Positions 34,791 to 48,000 of a stretch of 64,000 nucleotides of DNA are shown here, piece by piece. The notes below the pieces were generated by a model. The model was given only the letters and a program-made list of their open reading frames with translations, did not search any database and was not told where the DNA came from. Where the stretch lies: NCBI GenBank assembly GCA_018350325.1, contig JAEVLN010000014.1, forward strand, positions 620,001 through 684,000, read 5' to 3'. The stretch comes from Globodera rostochiensis. Lineage: Eukaryota > Nematoda > Chromadorea > Rhabditida > Heteroderidae. Numbering within the stretch: position 1 is the stretch's first letter; each line of letters starts with the position of its first letter. The translations under genes and the position numbers were made by a program.

Positions 34791-36212
34791 CATCATGCGA
34801 GGTGATCAGAAGCATAACGAGTTAGAAAAATTGTGGACATTGGTTCAACAAAATCGGAATTATCAAAAACCCGGCACGGACCACCCAAAACCCGACAAAT
34901 GCTCGGTTTCCAGGACAAAATGCCACCACCCCCTGACTATGAGAGGCCATTCCGATCACTTACTTTTGCGCGCAATGATTGGGAAAATAAATTTTGCACA
35001 ATTTATTTTTAGACTTTTCATTAGGCTTTTAACAGCTTTTGTGGCGCACGGAAAAGGGGAAAAATTTGTTTCGTCTCATTTTCCACCAAATCAAACAACA
35101 CAAACAGAGAGAGAGACAAATGCGCAAGCAGCTGTGTGACGAACATTTTTTTGTTCATTTATTCATTTTATTATTTTGTCTTTGTTTTAATAATTCCTTT
35201 TGAACAAAAAATGCGCGAAATGACACGCTTTTGCTGCTGTTGCACAAAATGTGCTGCTGTTTTGGCTTTGTTGAGAGCAAACAAAGGCCCTCCCCCCCCC
35301 CAACCCGCCGCCCATTTAATCGCATTTTTGTTTGTTTTTTGGGTGCCCAAAAATTGGGGTAAAAATAGCGGCAAAATTTGGCTCATCGGAGCCAGACTCA
35401 AAGCGCCAAAGCAGCGAGCGAGTCGGGTTTAGTAATTTGATTTGTCTAATTAATGGACGTTAGGTTTGATCGGTTGGCATTTCGTCCTGACTTTTGCTTT
35501 GAAAGAGCTTTTGTCCATTAGTGGTTTTGTCCTGATACGTTGATAATGCTCATTTGTCAGAGCTTGGACCAGACCCAGCCCCCCGGTAGTCCTGATCCGG
35601 GTGATTTTGGAAGAACTCTGGTTCTATCCGGATTTCTTGACCCGGTCCGAGAGTATGATTGAGCTGAGAAAAGCCGGGTACCCGGGCCCGGCTTTTTCAA
35701 AATTCCTAGTGATGTTGATTAATTAGGTAATTTGCCCTAAATCCCCCCTTTCCTCCCCCTCTCCCTCATCATCATCATTGATATGCTATGTAATAATTAA
35801 TCCTCATGACTCTCTCTAATTACTCTAATTAGTGTTGTTTGGTGATGATGGTACATCAATCAGCGCCAACATTTTTTCTTTTTCCTCCGCCCATTTTATC
35901 ATCTACCGCTGCTGCCGCCGTTGCTGCTGTTCATTCATCAAAATGTGCTGACCGGTCACTTCAAATTTTGTGTGTACATAAAATATTATATTAAATGGTG
36001 AACTCATCACAAATCAGTCACAATTCCCCTCCTTTTTACTGCTTTTACTGTTTTTTTTGTATCAATGAACTTTTAATCAATCGCTTCTTTTTTTTGTCAA
36101 TAAATTTATGTACCTCTCCTCTCTATACGCAAATTTAAATTGCGTTTAAGCTTTTTGTGAGGGTTTTTGGCAACCGTTTTTCAAGCGATTAACTACAAAA
36201 GCCAAAAGACCG

Positions 36213-36495
36213 CTAAGCTCTCCGACTTTCCCCCGAGGGGTTAAGCTTGGTTGTACAATTACCAGGGGGTACTGTAGGCTACATTTTTGGAATTGTAAAG
36301 TCAGTTTACTTGCGAATCTCCGGTGTTGTTTTAGAAAATATGTAACAGTCTTGTACTTTAGTATTGGCCGAAGATCAGGCAAATTACTTAGCGCACTAAA
36401 CGATGTAAATTAATTTGACCTACAGTATATCACCTGGTAAGGGGATATTGTACAACCAAGGCTTAACCCCTCGGGGGGAAAGTCGAACAGCTTAG
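36213..36495. mobile_element. 283-bp MITE with about 55-bp terminal inverted repeats
   Basis: The left end CTAAGCTCTCCGACTTTCCC is the near-complement of the right end GGAAAGTCGAACAGCTTAG. The inverted match continues inward through GAGGGGTTAAGCTTGG and TTGTACAA. TA dinucleotides at the tips are compatible with a TA target duplication as in Tc1/mariner relatives. No transposase. Confidence 0.85.
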
Positions 36496-37042
36496 ATTTC
36501 AAAGGGCGATTTGTAGATAATTTTGTGGGGGCTACTTATCCCTCATGACGGTTTTTTGCAAAAAATCTTTTCAAGCCCTCAGGGATTTTTTCACCCGAAA
36601 TGACCCCCATCTTTTTTCCGCCCAAAATTTGAGCAGTCATCATGATTCTGTGGCCCCAATCTCTCTCATTTCAAATCGGACATGAAAATTTTTGTTGGAA
36701 ATATGGACTGCACTAATTGAAGCATCAAATTGGTTAATTAATATACATTATTGATTGGACGCATCTTTGTGGGGAAAAATAGGGGTGGACAAATTTCTAC
36801 GGCTTGGGTCAAGTTGGGGAGTGTACATACTTTGTTGAAATTAAAAATGAACAAAAATAATTCAATTTTTGTACACACCATGGGGGGTAGGGGTTGTTCG
36901 GGGTGGGGGGGGGTGGGTTGAGCCTAGGGGTTTTTGTTCGTTTTGGGGGGGGGGGGGGGTTAAGCCTAGGGGAGTTTTTTTTTGTTGCAAAATCAACCAT
37001 AAAATTTTACTCCTTTTTTTCTAGCCTCTTTTTATACGTAAA

Positions 37043-40000
37043 ATGGCGGCACGCGAAACGCAACAATTGCCGACCAATTGGAAAGCTTCCATTTTGCCAA
37101 TTTTACTCGTCTTTTACGCCTTCCTCAAGGAGGTCAAAGTGGGCGAGCCATATGTATGTGAGAATTTTTAAAAATTCTAACAAATTCTTTTTTTGTTCAA
37201 AAATTTTCGACCCATTTTTCAGCTCTACAAATACCAGACGGACTACCTGAACTTGACGGCCGAGCAAATAACGGGCGAAGTGTGCCAACGCAATTTTCAA
37301 CAATTTTTAAATTCACAATTTTACAGATTTACCCCGTCACCCCGTACACGTACATGGTCGCGCTGATCCCGATCTTTCTACTCACTGATCTGGTGCTGTT
37401 TTGTGCCATTTATTCCAAAGACATTTTTGTGTAAACCCCGGGGATGCCGTCAATTCGCGTCCAAAAACAACACAAAAACGGAACGAAAAAACCCAAAAAT
37501 TCGAATTACTGTGACTCTAAATGTATGTAATTCCGATAGCCCGGAAATCGGAACCCTTAAGACTAAAAATAATCAGAGAATTCCTTTTTTTAATATTCAG
37601 CAAAATGGTACGCAGACATTGAAATAATTGGGGACAACAAATTTCCCGGGTTTTATTCGGAAAAAGCCTGAATTCCGAAGATCTAAAAAAGGGGGGAATT
37701 TCTTTGCCAAAAAAAACGGAAATCGGCACACTAATTTAATTGACAGAACAATAATTCTCTTTAATTATAACTTTCGAATTGCCCACCCCCCACTAAAAGT
37801 AGTTTAATTTCATCCAAAAATGGTCCCCCAACTGATCGGATCCCTCCCTGATCACATTTATGATCAACGCGCCTGTAAATGCTATTTTCTGTGCTCAGCT
37901 TCTCTACAAGCCGACGATGTTCACCGAAGTGCTCGGCCAAGTCGGCTTCCGTCTTACGCTGGTCTTTGGCGGCTCCGTTCTGTCCCAAAAGTTTGGCCAA
38001 ATGTTTTACGGCATTGCGTCCGCTTCGGAGGTGGCATTTTTCTCCTATATTTATGCCCGACTGGAGAAGTCGCAGTACAGGAGGTGCGCAATTGGGAATA
38101 AAAATTTGTGAATTTTTTAATTTTGTTTTTAAAGGCTGACTAGCTGGACCCGAGCGGGAACAATGGCGGGTCGTACAAGCGGATATCTGTTCGCCCAGCT
38201 CTTTGTACGTCTTTCATGGAACAAAAGTCTCGGAATTTTGAACAGTCCGGCAGGCACATCGTGTTTGGCACAAAAAAAAATCGCAAATTAGCAAATCCCG
38301 ACATTTTTGGAGTGGGATCCACCAGGAAAATCTTGGCCTGAACTGCTCGGTCCTGTCGGGTCCCACCCGGAACTTGAACCAAGAATAAGGGCACCAGAGT
38401 CGATCGAGACCGGCATTTTGCATCGCGAAGAATTGTGCAGTTGGCACTAAGACATGAAGCGAACAATTTGTGCCGATATTCGATGCCGAGAATTGCCGCT
38501 GGAAAATCAATAAATATCAAAGCTTCTTCATATCAATCAATAAATATCAAAGCTTCTTCATATCAATCAATAAATATCAAAACTTTATATCAATCAATAA
38601 ATATCAAAACTTCATATCAATCAATAAATATCAAAACTTTATTGATTCATTCCCCGGCAGGTGTTCACACATCTCGGCAATTTGCATACACTGAATGTGA
38701 TCGCGTTGGTGTTGCCGTGCGTTGTGCTGATGTTTTGCGTTGCGTTGCCCTCGGTGCATTGGAAGACGATGGTTGGCCGAATGCTGGAGGCAAAAGGTGG
38801 TCGAAAAAAAAATGTTTTTGTTTTGTTTTAAAAGCTTTTTACAATTTAATTTCAAAATTTTAATACAATTTAATTTGCAGGCCGCGTCATCCACGAGCAC
38901 AGCTCCATGTCGCCGCTGAATGTGCCAAAAACGTATGTTGCCTATGTGTGCTACCGACTGCGCAAGTTGGGCTCCGACTTCTTGGCCATCTACCGTGTCG
39001 GGCACATCCGCAAATGGTCCTTTTGGTGGGCAATGACCACCTGCATGAGCCTACAGGTGGGTGGGCAATGTGTCTGATCTGATCAGATCAGATCAGTGCT
39101 TTGGGCGTCGTTGTGGTCTGGTCCTGATCAGTGCTTTTGCTATTATGACGGACGCAAAAGTGATTGATGTTGCTTTGTTTGAGTTTTCAGATTACGAAGC
39201 AGATCATTTATTTCTCGTAGAAGAATAGTTTTTATTACAAAAATCATCTGAGACTGATCACAATTCTGGGTTGGGCTTTTTGGGACAAAAATATAAATTT
39301 TAATTATATAATTATGACATAATTTTGGTTCTTCCACAACAAAGGTGGCACTTTTCTCGCAAACGCTGTGGGGCGAAGTGCAGCGGCGCGACACCAAAGA
39401 GCAGAATCCGATGAACGGGTTTGCCGAGGCGGCCTACACCTTCGTGGGTACCGTATCAACAAAAAAAAACAAAAAAAAATGAATTTTCCAATCATTTGTT
39501 AATTAAAAATTTGTTTTTTTTTAAATAATTTTTCTGCCACAGCGACTCTGGCAATTTTGGCGATGAACGTGTGGCCGCTCAACTGGGACAAATGGGGCGA
39601 GTTGGCGCTGGTGATCATCTCCACAACGGATGCCGTCCTGTTGTTTCTCTATGCGCGGACCGATTCCATTTGGACAATGTGAGTAATGAAGCTTCTTTTG
39701 GGTCGCACTAAAAGTGATCGGAGATCCTGAACCTGATCAGAATAGTTTCCAAACACTTCTTTATGCACACAAAGTCGAGCCATCGATCTACTGAAATGAT
39801 CAAATCCCGACAATGTCTCTAGTCAATTAAAAATCATTTCTTAAACCATGTAAAATTCTATATTTATTCAGTTTTTCACATTATTCGCGGTTCTAATAGG
39901 GAGGGCGACAATTCAAAACCCGGTTTAAACCCGGCATTAGGTACTGGGACTCGGATTTATTGAATGTTCAAATTTAAAGGATTTGATTAAAATTATGATC

Positions 40001-40993
40001 ACCCCGGTTTTAAGAACGCCTCGCTTTCGTTTAATCGTAAACCGGGGTTTTCTCTACCCTTAAGTACATTTTGGTAAACAAATTTGGCGCTTCTGATCCG
40101 AACTTTGAATTATAATCCAATTTTAAGGTATGCCTGTTACATTGGATACCGTTCACTCTACCAAGTGATGATCACCATTGCTCAGTGAATAATTATTACA
40201 CACAATTTTTATTTATTATTTTTATTTTAATAATTTAAATCCTTATTAAAAAGATGGAATATTGCGAAGAAAATGGTTGTCGAAAGTTACGGCCTCGTGT
40301 TCGGCGTCAACTCTTTTGTGGCCTTGTTGATGCAAAGTGTGTTGACCATCGTTGTCACTGACGAGCGAGGCCTTGGCCTCCGAGTGCGGCCTCAGGTGCT
40401 CTCGTTTTAAGCTCTGATCAGTAGTGATCCCTTTCCAGCTTTGATCGCGTACTTATTCAACTCTTGATCACTCTTCATTCTGATCACTTTTCAAGCCTTC
40501 ATTCTGATAACTTTTCATTTCTTCATTCTGATCACTTTCAGGCCCTCATTCTGATATCTTTCAGGCCGTCATTCTGATCACTTTCAGGCCCACATTCTGG
40601 TCACTCTTCATTCCTTCATTCTGATAACTTTTCAAGCCCCCTAATTCTTCTGATCACTTCTCAACTTAGACCAAAATTCATAATTCCTGATCACTTTTTA
40701 TTTAAAAAAAAACTTTCAGTACAACATCTACGCGATCATCCATGTTTTGATCGCGCTTGTCTTCCTCAGCTCAGTGCTCTTCACATTTGGCTCCTATTGG
40801 TTGGGGAAGAGAGAGAAAAAGTGCACTTCCAGCAGGTGGCGGGAGCTTTTGTTAAAGCCTTTTTCAATTTCACATTTTGCCGATTTGAGTAACAATTAAT
40901 TTTTTAACATTTAGCACAGAATTGTCGTTGAAGAACGGGTCAAAAGGCATATGGAATATTTCTTTGTCGTCCGCCCGATGCGAAAAAAATTGA
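37043..40993 (+). CDS. SLC19-family reduced folate / thiamine carrier
   Basis: Plasma-membrane carrier of the SLC19 group (folate, thiamine uptake). The N-terminus MAARETQQLPTNWKASILPI leads into the first span. Hallmarks follow: ITGEIYPVTPYTYM and LLTDLLLYKPTMFTEVLG (exons up to and after 37903), SYIYARLEKSQYRRLTSWTR, then a second half with KWSFWWAMTTC, QTLWGEV, NGFAEAAYTFVATL (39345 on), LYARTDSIWTMYACYIGYR, QWNIAKKMVVESYGLVFG (40255 on) and VFLSSVLFTFGSYWL. About twelve hydrophobic segments are expected for the family, and the arrangement fits. The last exon ends LSSARCEKN at 40993. Exons join in phase at all junctions checked; the exon ending TDL at 37390 uses the first of two possible GTs. 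Introns at 38190-38660 and 40396-40716 carry repeats. Substrate (folate or thiamine) cannot be read from sequence. Confidence 0.9.
38505..38642. repeat. 29-31 bp tandem repeat, 5 copies, in an SLC19 intron
   Basis: The unit ATCAATCAATAAATATCAAA plus AGCTTCTTCAT or ACTT. Ends just before the exon starting near 38661. Confidence 0.9.
40440..40645. repeat. degenerate 20-30 bp repeat in an SLC19 intron
   Basis: Repeated CATTCTGATCACTTTTCA and CATTCTGATAACTTTTCA with variable spacing. T-rich and TGATCA-rich; each unit contains a TTTCAG-like 3' splice motif when followed by G (TTTCAGGCC occurs three times). Confidence 0.75.
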
Positions 40994-42975
40994 ATTGTTG
41001 CGGCGCGCTTTGAATGTCTCCCAAATTTTGAGCTTTTGCCTGACTGAAAATCTTCTCATTTTGTCCATTAATTTGCACAATTTTTATTTTTCAAATCTCT
41101 GTAAAAAATGAACCTTTCCTTTTCCTCTAAAAACATTTTTTCATCTATTTTATTGCTCATCAAAATGACGTAACAGATTTTGTGTATTTCTGTTGAACAT
41201 TCATTTTTTTTTTTGCCGTTTTTGTATTTACATTTTGATTTTATGCACTGTTTGCTTATTTTCCTGAGTCGAATAAAGAAAATTGCTTATGTCAGGGGCT
41301 TCACATTTGTTCTTATTTACGTATAAGAGAAATGTTCTCTGATCTGCTGGAGGGGTCGGATCTTATACATAAATTTAAATGTTTTTATTTGTAAGAAATG
41401 TTGTGACCACACATACAGTACCGTATAGGTATACTGTTTTAATCCCCCACTGTAATAATCTCCCACTCTCTGAGTAGCTGAACTCACAAAACCCATTCAT
41501 TTTCTCCTATAATAATCTCCCACCCTCTAATAATGTCGCCCTTTCTGCTGAGGAGGTTTGAAAATAATCCCCCGGGATTAAAACAGTGTACGATCCATAA
41601 GGTGTGGGAGGGGAGTGTGTAGCTTTAACAAAAAATTGGGGGGGGGGGGGGGAAATTCAGATTGACTATGAGGAGCATTGGGGTCAAATTGCTTCACTTC
41701 TGCTGGCCATTCGAAACAATTGGAGAGGAGGGGAATTGCCTATTTTATGTATTCGGAACGGAGCAAAAAAACCTTTTCAATTTGTTATTCACAAACCGGG
41801 GGACTCCCAACAATGTAAGTACGCGGACAAAAATGTCACCTAATGGAACCTTCAAAGTGTCAATCTGAATAAAATTGAATAATAATTTTTTTTTGATCTA
41901 AAAACACATTTCACTCTTTAGAATCTATAAATTTTAAGATCCAAATTTTAATAATAAGATGGGATGGGAGTGACCCATTTTTTGAAGAACCGGGACGGGA
42001 TTGTATAGGGTTTTCAGTCTTGAAGTCTTAATATATCGTGAGTAGGACGGGACCGGGATTTTGGGAAAACCCGGGATCGGGATTGAGATTAAAAAACCGG
42101 GACTAATGTTCAAAAACAAAGATTTGAAATTTTGAAAAAACTCGGGATTTTATAAGGAGGAAATTCAGTCCCTAAATTGGAGACTTCAGTACGAGTCCCG
42201 ATCCCGTCCTACTCTAATTTAAACCGATTTAAAAATTGTTTCAGGAATTTTTGATTTTAAAGAGAAAAATGTCGAATTCGCGAATTTTAGGTAGTTGAGA
42301 GTGAGTATGTAGTAGTTTTTAATACTCCGATGCAATATAAACATAAAAGAAATAAATTTAAAACAATTAATGCATTACGACGTATATAAAGTAAATTGTG
42401 TGATAAACTGAGCTGACCAAACATCATCAACCAACACGGGGGGGGGGGGGGGGACCCGAATTGGTTGGCTGTTATTTTTGTTTCCCTCCCCATTTTGTTT
42501 ACGCATTTTGTCGTCCAAAACAACAATTTTCGTAGCATTTTTCTTTGTGAAACGAGTTATATTAATTTTTCACAAGGCTTTCTTTTCTGCAAAATTTCTT
42601 TTTTTTAAGATTTGTCAGTGAGTCAATAACATAAAAAAATAAAAGTGTCCTTTGTGTCTCTTAAAATGCTTAAAAATTTTAAAATTTCCGCCCGGCTCGG
42701 CGAATCAATTTCTGCAAAACCAAATTTTGTTGAATCCGGTGACCTTTTTGGGGTCAACTCCCCTCAATTCATGCACCTAAAGCCAAGAGCTTCTAATAGT
42801 CTTTATTTTATTCAATATAAAGAATGACCAAAAGTCAAAAACTAATAGAGTTAAGAACTTCTTAGTTGGACCCGACCTTATGTACCAATATAATTTACAG
42901 TCTTATGTGTACCTGTGATAATCTTTAAAAAAAATTCAGATTTTAAAAGACTGCCTTGCAATTTAATTCTTTACA
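40994..42975. other. 2 kb intergenic region between SLC19 and SOD
   Basis: Contains a small MITE-like element at 41430-41590, poly-G runs (41638-41652, 42439-42453) and GC-rich GGGACCGGGAT-type dispersed sequence at 41960-42210. A stretch at 41660-41850 has a coding-like texture and a good donor (AAT|GTAAGTA near 41815), but no partner exon was found. Confidence 0.5.
41430..41590. mobile_element. 161-bp MITE-like element
   Basis: The left end TATACTGTTTTAATCCC pairs with the right end GGGATTAAAACAGTGTA (17 bases, one mismatch). The interior is AATAATCTCCCAC-type repeats. TA at both tips fits TA-target insertion. Confidence 0.7.
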
Positions 42976-44174
42976 ATGTCGCTTCTTCAGAACATGGTGG
43001 ACGGATTTACTGCTTTGTTTACGGTAATTTAGTTTGTAAACACTACGGAGTTTTCACTATTTTTCAGTGCCAATAACCCAAGAAAGTTTTCCGGGACCCT
43101 AATCCCCGGGGTTTTGACCAGTGCCCGGAAAGGTTTTGACCGAATTCGAATTCCAGACCCACCCGAATTGGAATATATTGACGACGATATGTCATTTTTC
43201 CCCCTCTAAAATTCTTTCTTACCGGTTTCGATACCATTTTTTGGTTGGAGACGTATTGCATTTTGTTTTGTCTAACAAATTTTGAATAAAAAAAATTAAA
43301 ATTGCTCAAAAATTTGCAGAAACCGGCGAAGCAAAAGGCTGTTTGCATCCTTGTCGGTGACACGGACCCAAATGTGAAGGGAATGGTCACCTTTAGTCAG
43401 GTTGTTTTTTTTTGCAATTTTTTTTTGAAAAATTAACATATTTTTTGTTATGTTTTTAGGACGGTGTACACATGCCGGTCGCAGTTACGGGCCAGATCAG
43501 TGGCCTTTCGCCCGGTGCACACGGTTTTCATGTCCATGGTTAGACGGTTTTCGTTTTTTATTTTATTTTTTTGCAAATTTTGTTTAGAATTCGGCGACCT
43601 GAGCAACGGGTGCTCCACTGCCGGGCCCCACTTCAATCCGACGAACAAAAACCATGGCGGACCGAGTGTAAGACATTGTTTTGTGTTAAAAGGCTAAGCC
43701 AGGATTTTTTTTCGGAGTAGGGGGAGAGGGTGTTTTTTACTTTTTGTTTAAGGATTTTTTCGAGAAAAAAATAAGTAAATGAATTTGAGAGAATAGAAAA
43801 AGGGCACATTTTGGAGGGCTAATTGTTTCGTTTTGCAGGACTCAACGCGTCACGTGGGCGACCTCGGCAATGTGCATGCCGGCCCGGACGGCCTGGCCAA
43901 AATCGAATTTATTGACAAAGTCATTTCGCTGGCCGGCCCCCACAACATTGTTGGCCGTGCGCTCGTCGTGCACCAAATGGAGGACGATTTGGGTACGCCA
44001 ATTAATTAAACTAATTTAATAAAATATAAAAAAAATATTAGCCAAGATTGAAATCCCCGTTAAATTTTGTTTTTTGCAGGCCGTGGTGTGGGCGAAAAAC
44101 AGCAGGAGAGCAAGATGACCGGCAACGCGGGGCACCGTCTGGCGTGCGGAGTGATTGGCATGAGTTCGCCCTGA
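42976..44174 (+). CDS. Cu/Zn superoxide dismutase, 178 aa, 6 exons
   Basis: Converts superoxide to oxygen and peroxide. Exons 42976-43023, 43320-43400, 43460-43538, 43588-43667, 43839-43992 and 44080-44174 sum to 537 nt. Copper and zinc ligands are visible: [30 protein letters not shown], and the late copper histidine in [12 protein letters not shown]. The disulphide cysteines are in NGCSTAG and RLACGVIG. The N-terminus [20 protein letters not shown] adds about 18 residues relative to compact cytosolic enzymes and is not clearly a signal peptide, so the location is probably cytosolic. Electrostatic-loop residues are slightly unusual (VVHQMEDD rather than VVHADEDD). It could be one of several SOD genes in the genome. 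Confidence 0.95.
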
Positions 44175-45047
44175 TTCGTCGATTGGTGGCGACGAATTCT
44201 TGGAATGAATGAGGAGACCACAAAACTTGACCATCTTCCATCTTCTGTTTTTTACTCCTCGAATTTCTTGTCTTGTCAAAGCCCACACTCCCCCCCCCCC
44301 CTCCACGTATGGATCGATGGGGTCATTTTTGACCCGTATTAAATGTGTCATCATTTATTTTTGACACTATGGATGCTTAAGTATGTATTAGTGCTTAGAT
44401 CATTTGATTTAATCGCAAAAAAATTGGTTTGATGGACGAATTGACTTTGTTTGTACACTGGTGGAGCAAGTGTTGGATCAAGCAACTCAGTAAGAGTAAA
44501 ATCTATCTATGAGAGAGTTCTGTTGATTTGGTGAGCGTTGGTGGGCGTTTCGTCTGGCACTTATGTGGGAATAAACCGAATGGTTAAAAGAAAATATCCC
44601 AAAAAAAAAGTGTTTATTGATTCGACCCCTCCCCATGCTTCCGATCTGACGGCGTAATATAAGACAAATTCTATGCATTCCTCTGACCTTCACTATTGTT
44701 ACATTTGGACATTTTTAAGGCAAAAATTCCAAGCTTAAATCGAAAAAAACAAAGAGAAAATTGAAAATTAATTGATTTGGCCATCTGTCTAAACTTCAAA
44801 AAACGTGGAAGGACGCGTTCCACCTCATTTCAAATTGCAAAGATTGGTGTAACCCAAAAAAGGACAAATCTTTAAAGAAAAGGATACATTTTAATTGTTT
44901 TCTACTTTTGTGTCTTTAGCGCTTACAAAACTAACAAAAAGCGTTCCATCAGCAGCAGCAGATGTGCCAAGCTACCGCCCGACTCGCTCAAGTTCATTTA
45001 CGAACAATGAAAGAAACCTTTTAAAGCTTTAAAAATTTCAAAAATAG
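44175..45047. other. SOD 3' flank and unresolved 5' part of the DNA2-like gene
   Basis: A possible first exon starts at ATG 44433 (MDELTLFVHWW, donor CTCA|GTAAGA). A possible second exon starts at 44922 after TTTAG (AYKTNKKRSISSS). I could not join these in phase to the exon at 45048, so the start of the DNA2-like gene is left open. AATAAA at 44570 may be the SOD poly(A) signal. Confidence 0.4.
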
Positions 45048-48000
45048 ATTTTGGAGTTTGACGCCTCGTCGTCGTCCACCGGCGGCGCGCGTTTGGCGCT
45101 TGCAGAGCCGCACACACTGATCTCCGGCACGGCATTTGCGCAGTCACTTTACTGTGCCCGCAAGGCACTGTTTGCTGACCGATTTCGGGCCACCGGCTCC
45201 AATTTGGCGATGACCGTTGGCCGAGTTGCGCATGAACTGTTCCAGGCAAGCAAAAAACAGGCAGTTATAGTCGGGAAAAAGGAAATTTTAAAAAATGGCG
45301 GCCTTCGGCGTCGTTGGGCCATTGAATTGAGCCTGAGCCGGTTTTGTTGAGATTTTTGCCAAAAATTTTCCAATTTTTTCGATTGCACTTGAACAACGCC
45401 CCGTCAACCTGTCCAAAGCGTGGCTTTTCCGTCTGTGGCGTCGACGGTTTTTGCCCACGGTTTGCATGGATTTGGTGGGCATGCACTGTTCGCTTGAGCG
45501 CTTTGAGGAGGAGTTGGGACCGTACTTGGACAACATCGCCACATGGATCCGGGTAGGCGTGCCATGTTTTTAACCAAAAATGTGCCTCGTCGGAAGAGAA
45601 ACAAAAAGTATTTGGTGATTTTTTGGGTGGGTTAAATGGGACGAGGAAAATTCTTCAAAAAACTCGGCAACTTTTTTTTGCACCAGAGAACTTTTTTTGA
45701 TTATTTTTCTTTTGGAATTGCACAAAAATTGAATTATAATATTTAATTTTTAGACGCATATTATGGGCCCCAATCCAAAACCGATTGCGCATTTGAAGCC
45801 TTGGCCGCTTTCCACGCTAAAGGACGGCGGTGACAGCAGCGACGGTGGGGAAGCCGGGGAGGCAAATGAATTTGTCGACTTTGGACGCGAAGAAAATGGC
45901 GGAAAACAAAGTGAAAAGAATGTTTTTAAAATGCATTTTTTGTAAAGCTTTTGCTTAATTCGTGTTCTAAAAATTAAAAACATTGAAATTATTTTCTTGA
46001 CAATTTTTGAGTGGCCGAGCCCGTCTATTTCAATGCGACGCGCGACATTGAGGAGAACGTTTGGACACCCACACTGGGCATGAAGGGGCGAATTGACGTC
46101 TCATTTTTGGTAAAAAAAATTTTTATTATTATTTTTTGGTCACCCACCTCATTTAAGGTCTAACAAACTTTCGTTTTTCTGATTTTTGAAATAAGATTTC
46201 TTGAAGGTTTCTTTTGGCGAATTGACGGACGTTTTTGTTTGTTTTTTAAACGACTTTTTTTTTGAGCCTCTCATTTTTGGTCAAAAAAAACAATTTGCTG
46301 GAGGTTTCTCGCCTCTTTTTTTTTTTGTGATTTTTTATAATTTAGAAATAAAAATTTTTAAAGGCCTCCTCTTCTCCCCCGTCTTATTCTGGCGATGATG
46401 GCATTGGCATTTTGCCGAAGCCAAACCGTTGTCGACGACAGCGCAATCAGCTGGTGATGCCGTTGGAGTTGAAGACAGGCAAATCATATGGAAATGGCGG
46501 TGCGTTTTTCCGACAAAATTGAAGCAATTTTTGAAAAAAAAAATCAATACTTAAAAGTTTAAAAAAAGGCTTTTTCAAAAACTAACAATAAAAATCATTT
46601 CAGTGTCCAGCATTGAACATCATTCGCAGGTGCTCATCTACTCACTGATGTTGGCCGAACGGGCGAACGACGGTCGCATTGCGCCCGGCTTTCTGCTTTA
46701 TCTGTCAATTTTCCGACATTTTTTTTTCGTTTCTTAATATTTAGGATTTTGTGTTGAAAATTTACTGATTTCTGGCACTTTTTTAGATTATTTTGCATAT
46801 TCTTTTTTATTTGTTGTTTTTTGGGGGGATTTTTGGCATAATTTTTTGCTGCATTTTCAGCCGGGACAATGCCGTCGTCGAAGTGCGGCCCCGGGCGCTT
46901 GAACTGCACGGCCTTCTCCAAATGCGCAACCGATTGGCAGCCAAACACTTCTCGCGCTTCACTCTCGACTCATTCCCGGGTGCGGGGCCTGTGTTTGTCT
47001 CGGGAATCACATAGTGATTAGACTCCAATTCTTTTGACGATAAATTTGGTGTTGCCAATTTTGAAAATTTTTTGATTTCAGCTCCATTGAAAGACCCGCG
47101 GATGTGCCGTCTGTGCCCGTTCAGTGCGCTGTGCGGCGCATTGTCGTCCAGTCTCCGAGTCACGGACGAACAGCACCAAATTGGTGATGGCAACAAAAAC
47201 AACGACGACGACGGCGGAAGGGCGGCAGCAACACCAACAACAGCAAAAAAGGGGGAGGAGAGCGAGCAGTACAGTAGCAACAATGTTGAAGAGGATGAAA
47301 TCGTTTGGTTGTTGGACTCGTCGTCATCCAATGAATCGTCTGCGGTGGCGTCCGGGGTGGGTCGAAGTGATAGGGTTGGAGTACAATGCCGGGACCCGTG
47401 CCATGGCCGGGCGTTAAAAAAAATGTTGGTTTGAATTATCCGGTCTTTATTTTTGCTAAATCTTTGTCGATTTAAATCGATGTTTTTTTTAATCGTCCAT
47501 CGCCTAAGGGGACGTCTGGAAGTGGCACAACAAAAAAAAGACGCCGTTGCAACAGCGACGCCGGCGACAATGATGGCAACAAAGAGAATGTGCCGCCGTT
47601 GTCGTCGACAGCTCGGCAACATTTTGGCCATGAGGCGGCGGAGACGGACGAAGGTGCGGAGGAGGGATTTTAATTATTTTGATATGCGGCTAATCTTTTG
47701 ATCAAATCTGGAAATAAGAAGCGGAGTCTGATCAATGCTAATTGTACCACATTAATGTGATCGCTGGCAACACAATTTGATTTAAATTAAAAATTTTGTT
47801 TTTTTTTGTCAGACTCAGAAACTGGCACGCTGACGCCCGAAATGCGCGCCTTTCTCACCGCCTCCACCGCCCATTTGAGCGACGCTGAGTTGGCGTACGG
47901 TCGCCGATGCATTCGCCGGACGTTGGCACAATGGGCGGAGGCCGACCAGCGCAGTTCCACCAGAAAGCTGTTCTCCAACAGCCCAGCGGAGAGGTTGGTG

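Larger units (their letters stand above)
32457..37042. other. 4.6 kb without a supported gene
   Basis: Holds the repeats at 32475-32818 and 34365-34790, a MITE at 36213-36495, GC-rich fragments at 34850-34945 and 35570-35700, and poly-G runs at 36903-36959 just before the SLC19 gene. Short reading frames here lack codon structure or splice context. Confidence 0.55.

Noticed and set aside
34744..35432. Frames of 131 and 98 codons
   Set aside because: They run through TGATCA repeats and a dispersed GC-rich fragment; no coherent protein texture or exon boundaries.
42645..42827. 60-codon frame upstream of SOD
   Set aside because: No signal peptide, no family resemblance, no splice partners; it lies in the probable SOD promoter region.
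46807..47631. 274-codon minus-strand frame
   Set aside because: Antisense to DNA2-like exons that carry family motifs on the plus strand (PRMCRLCPF).
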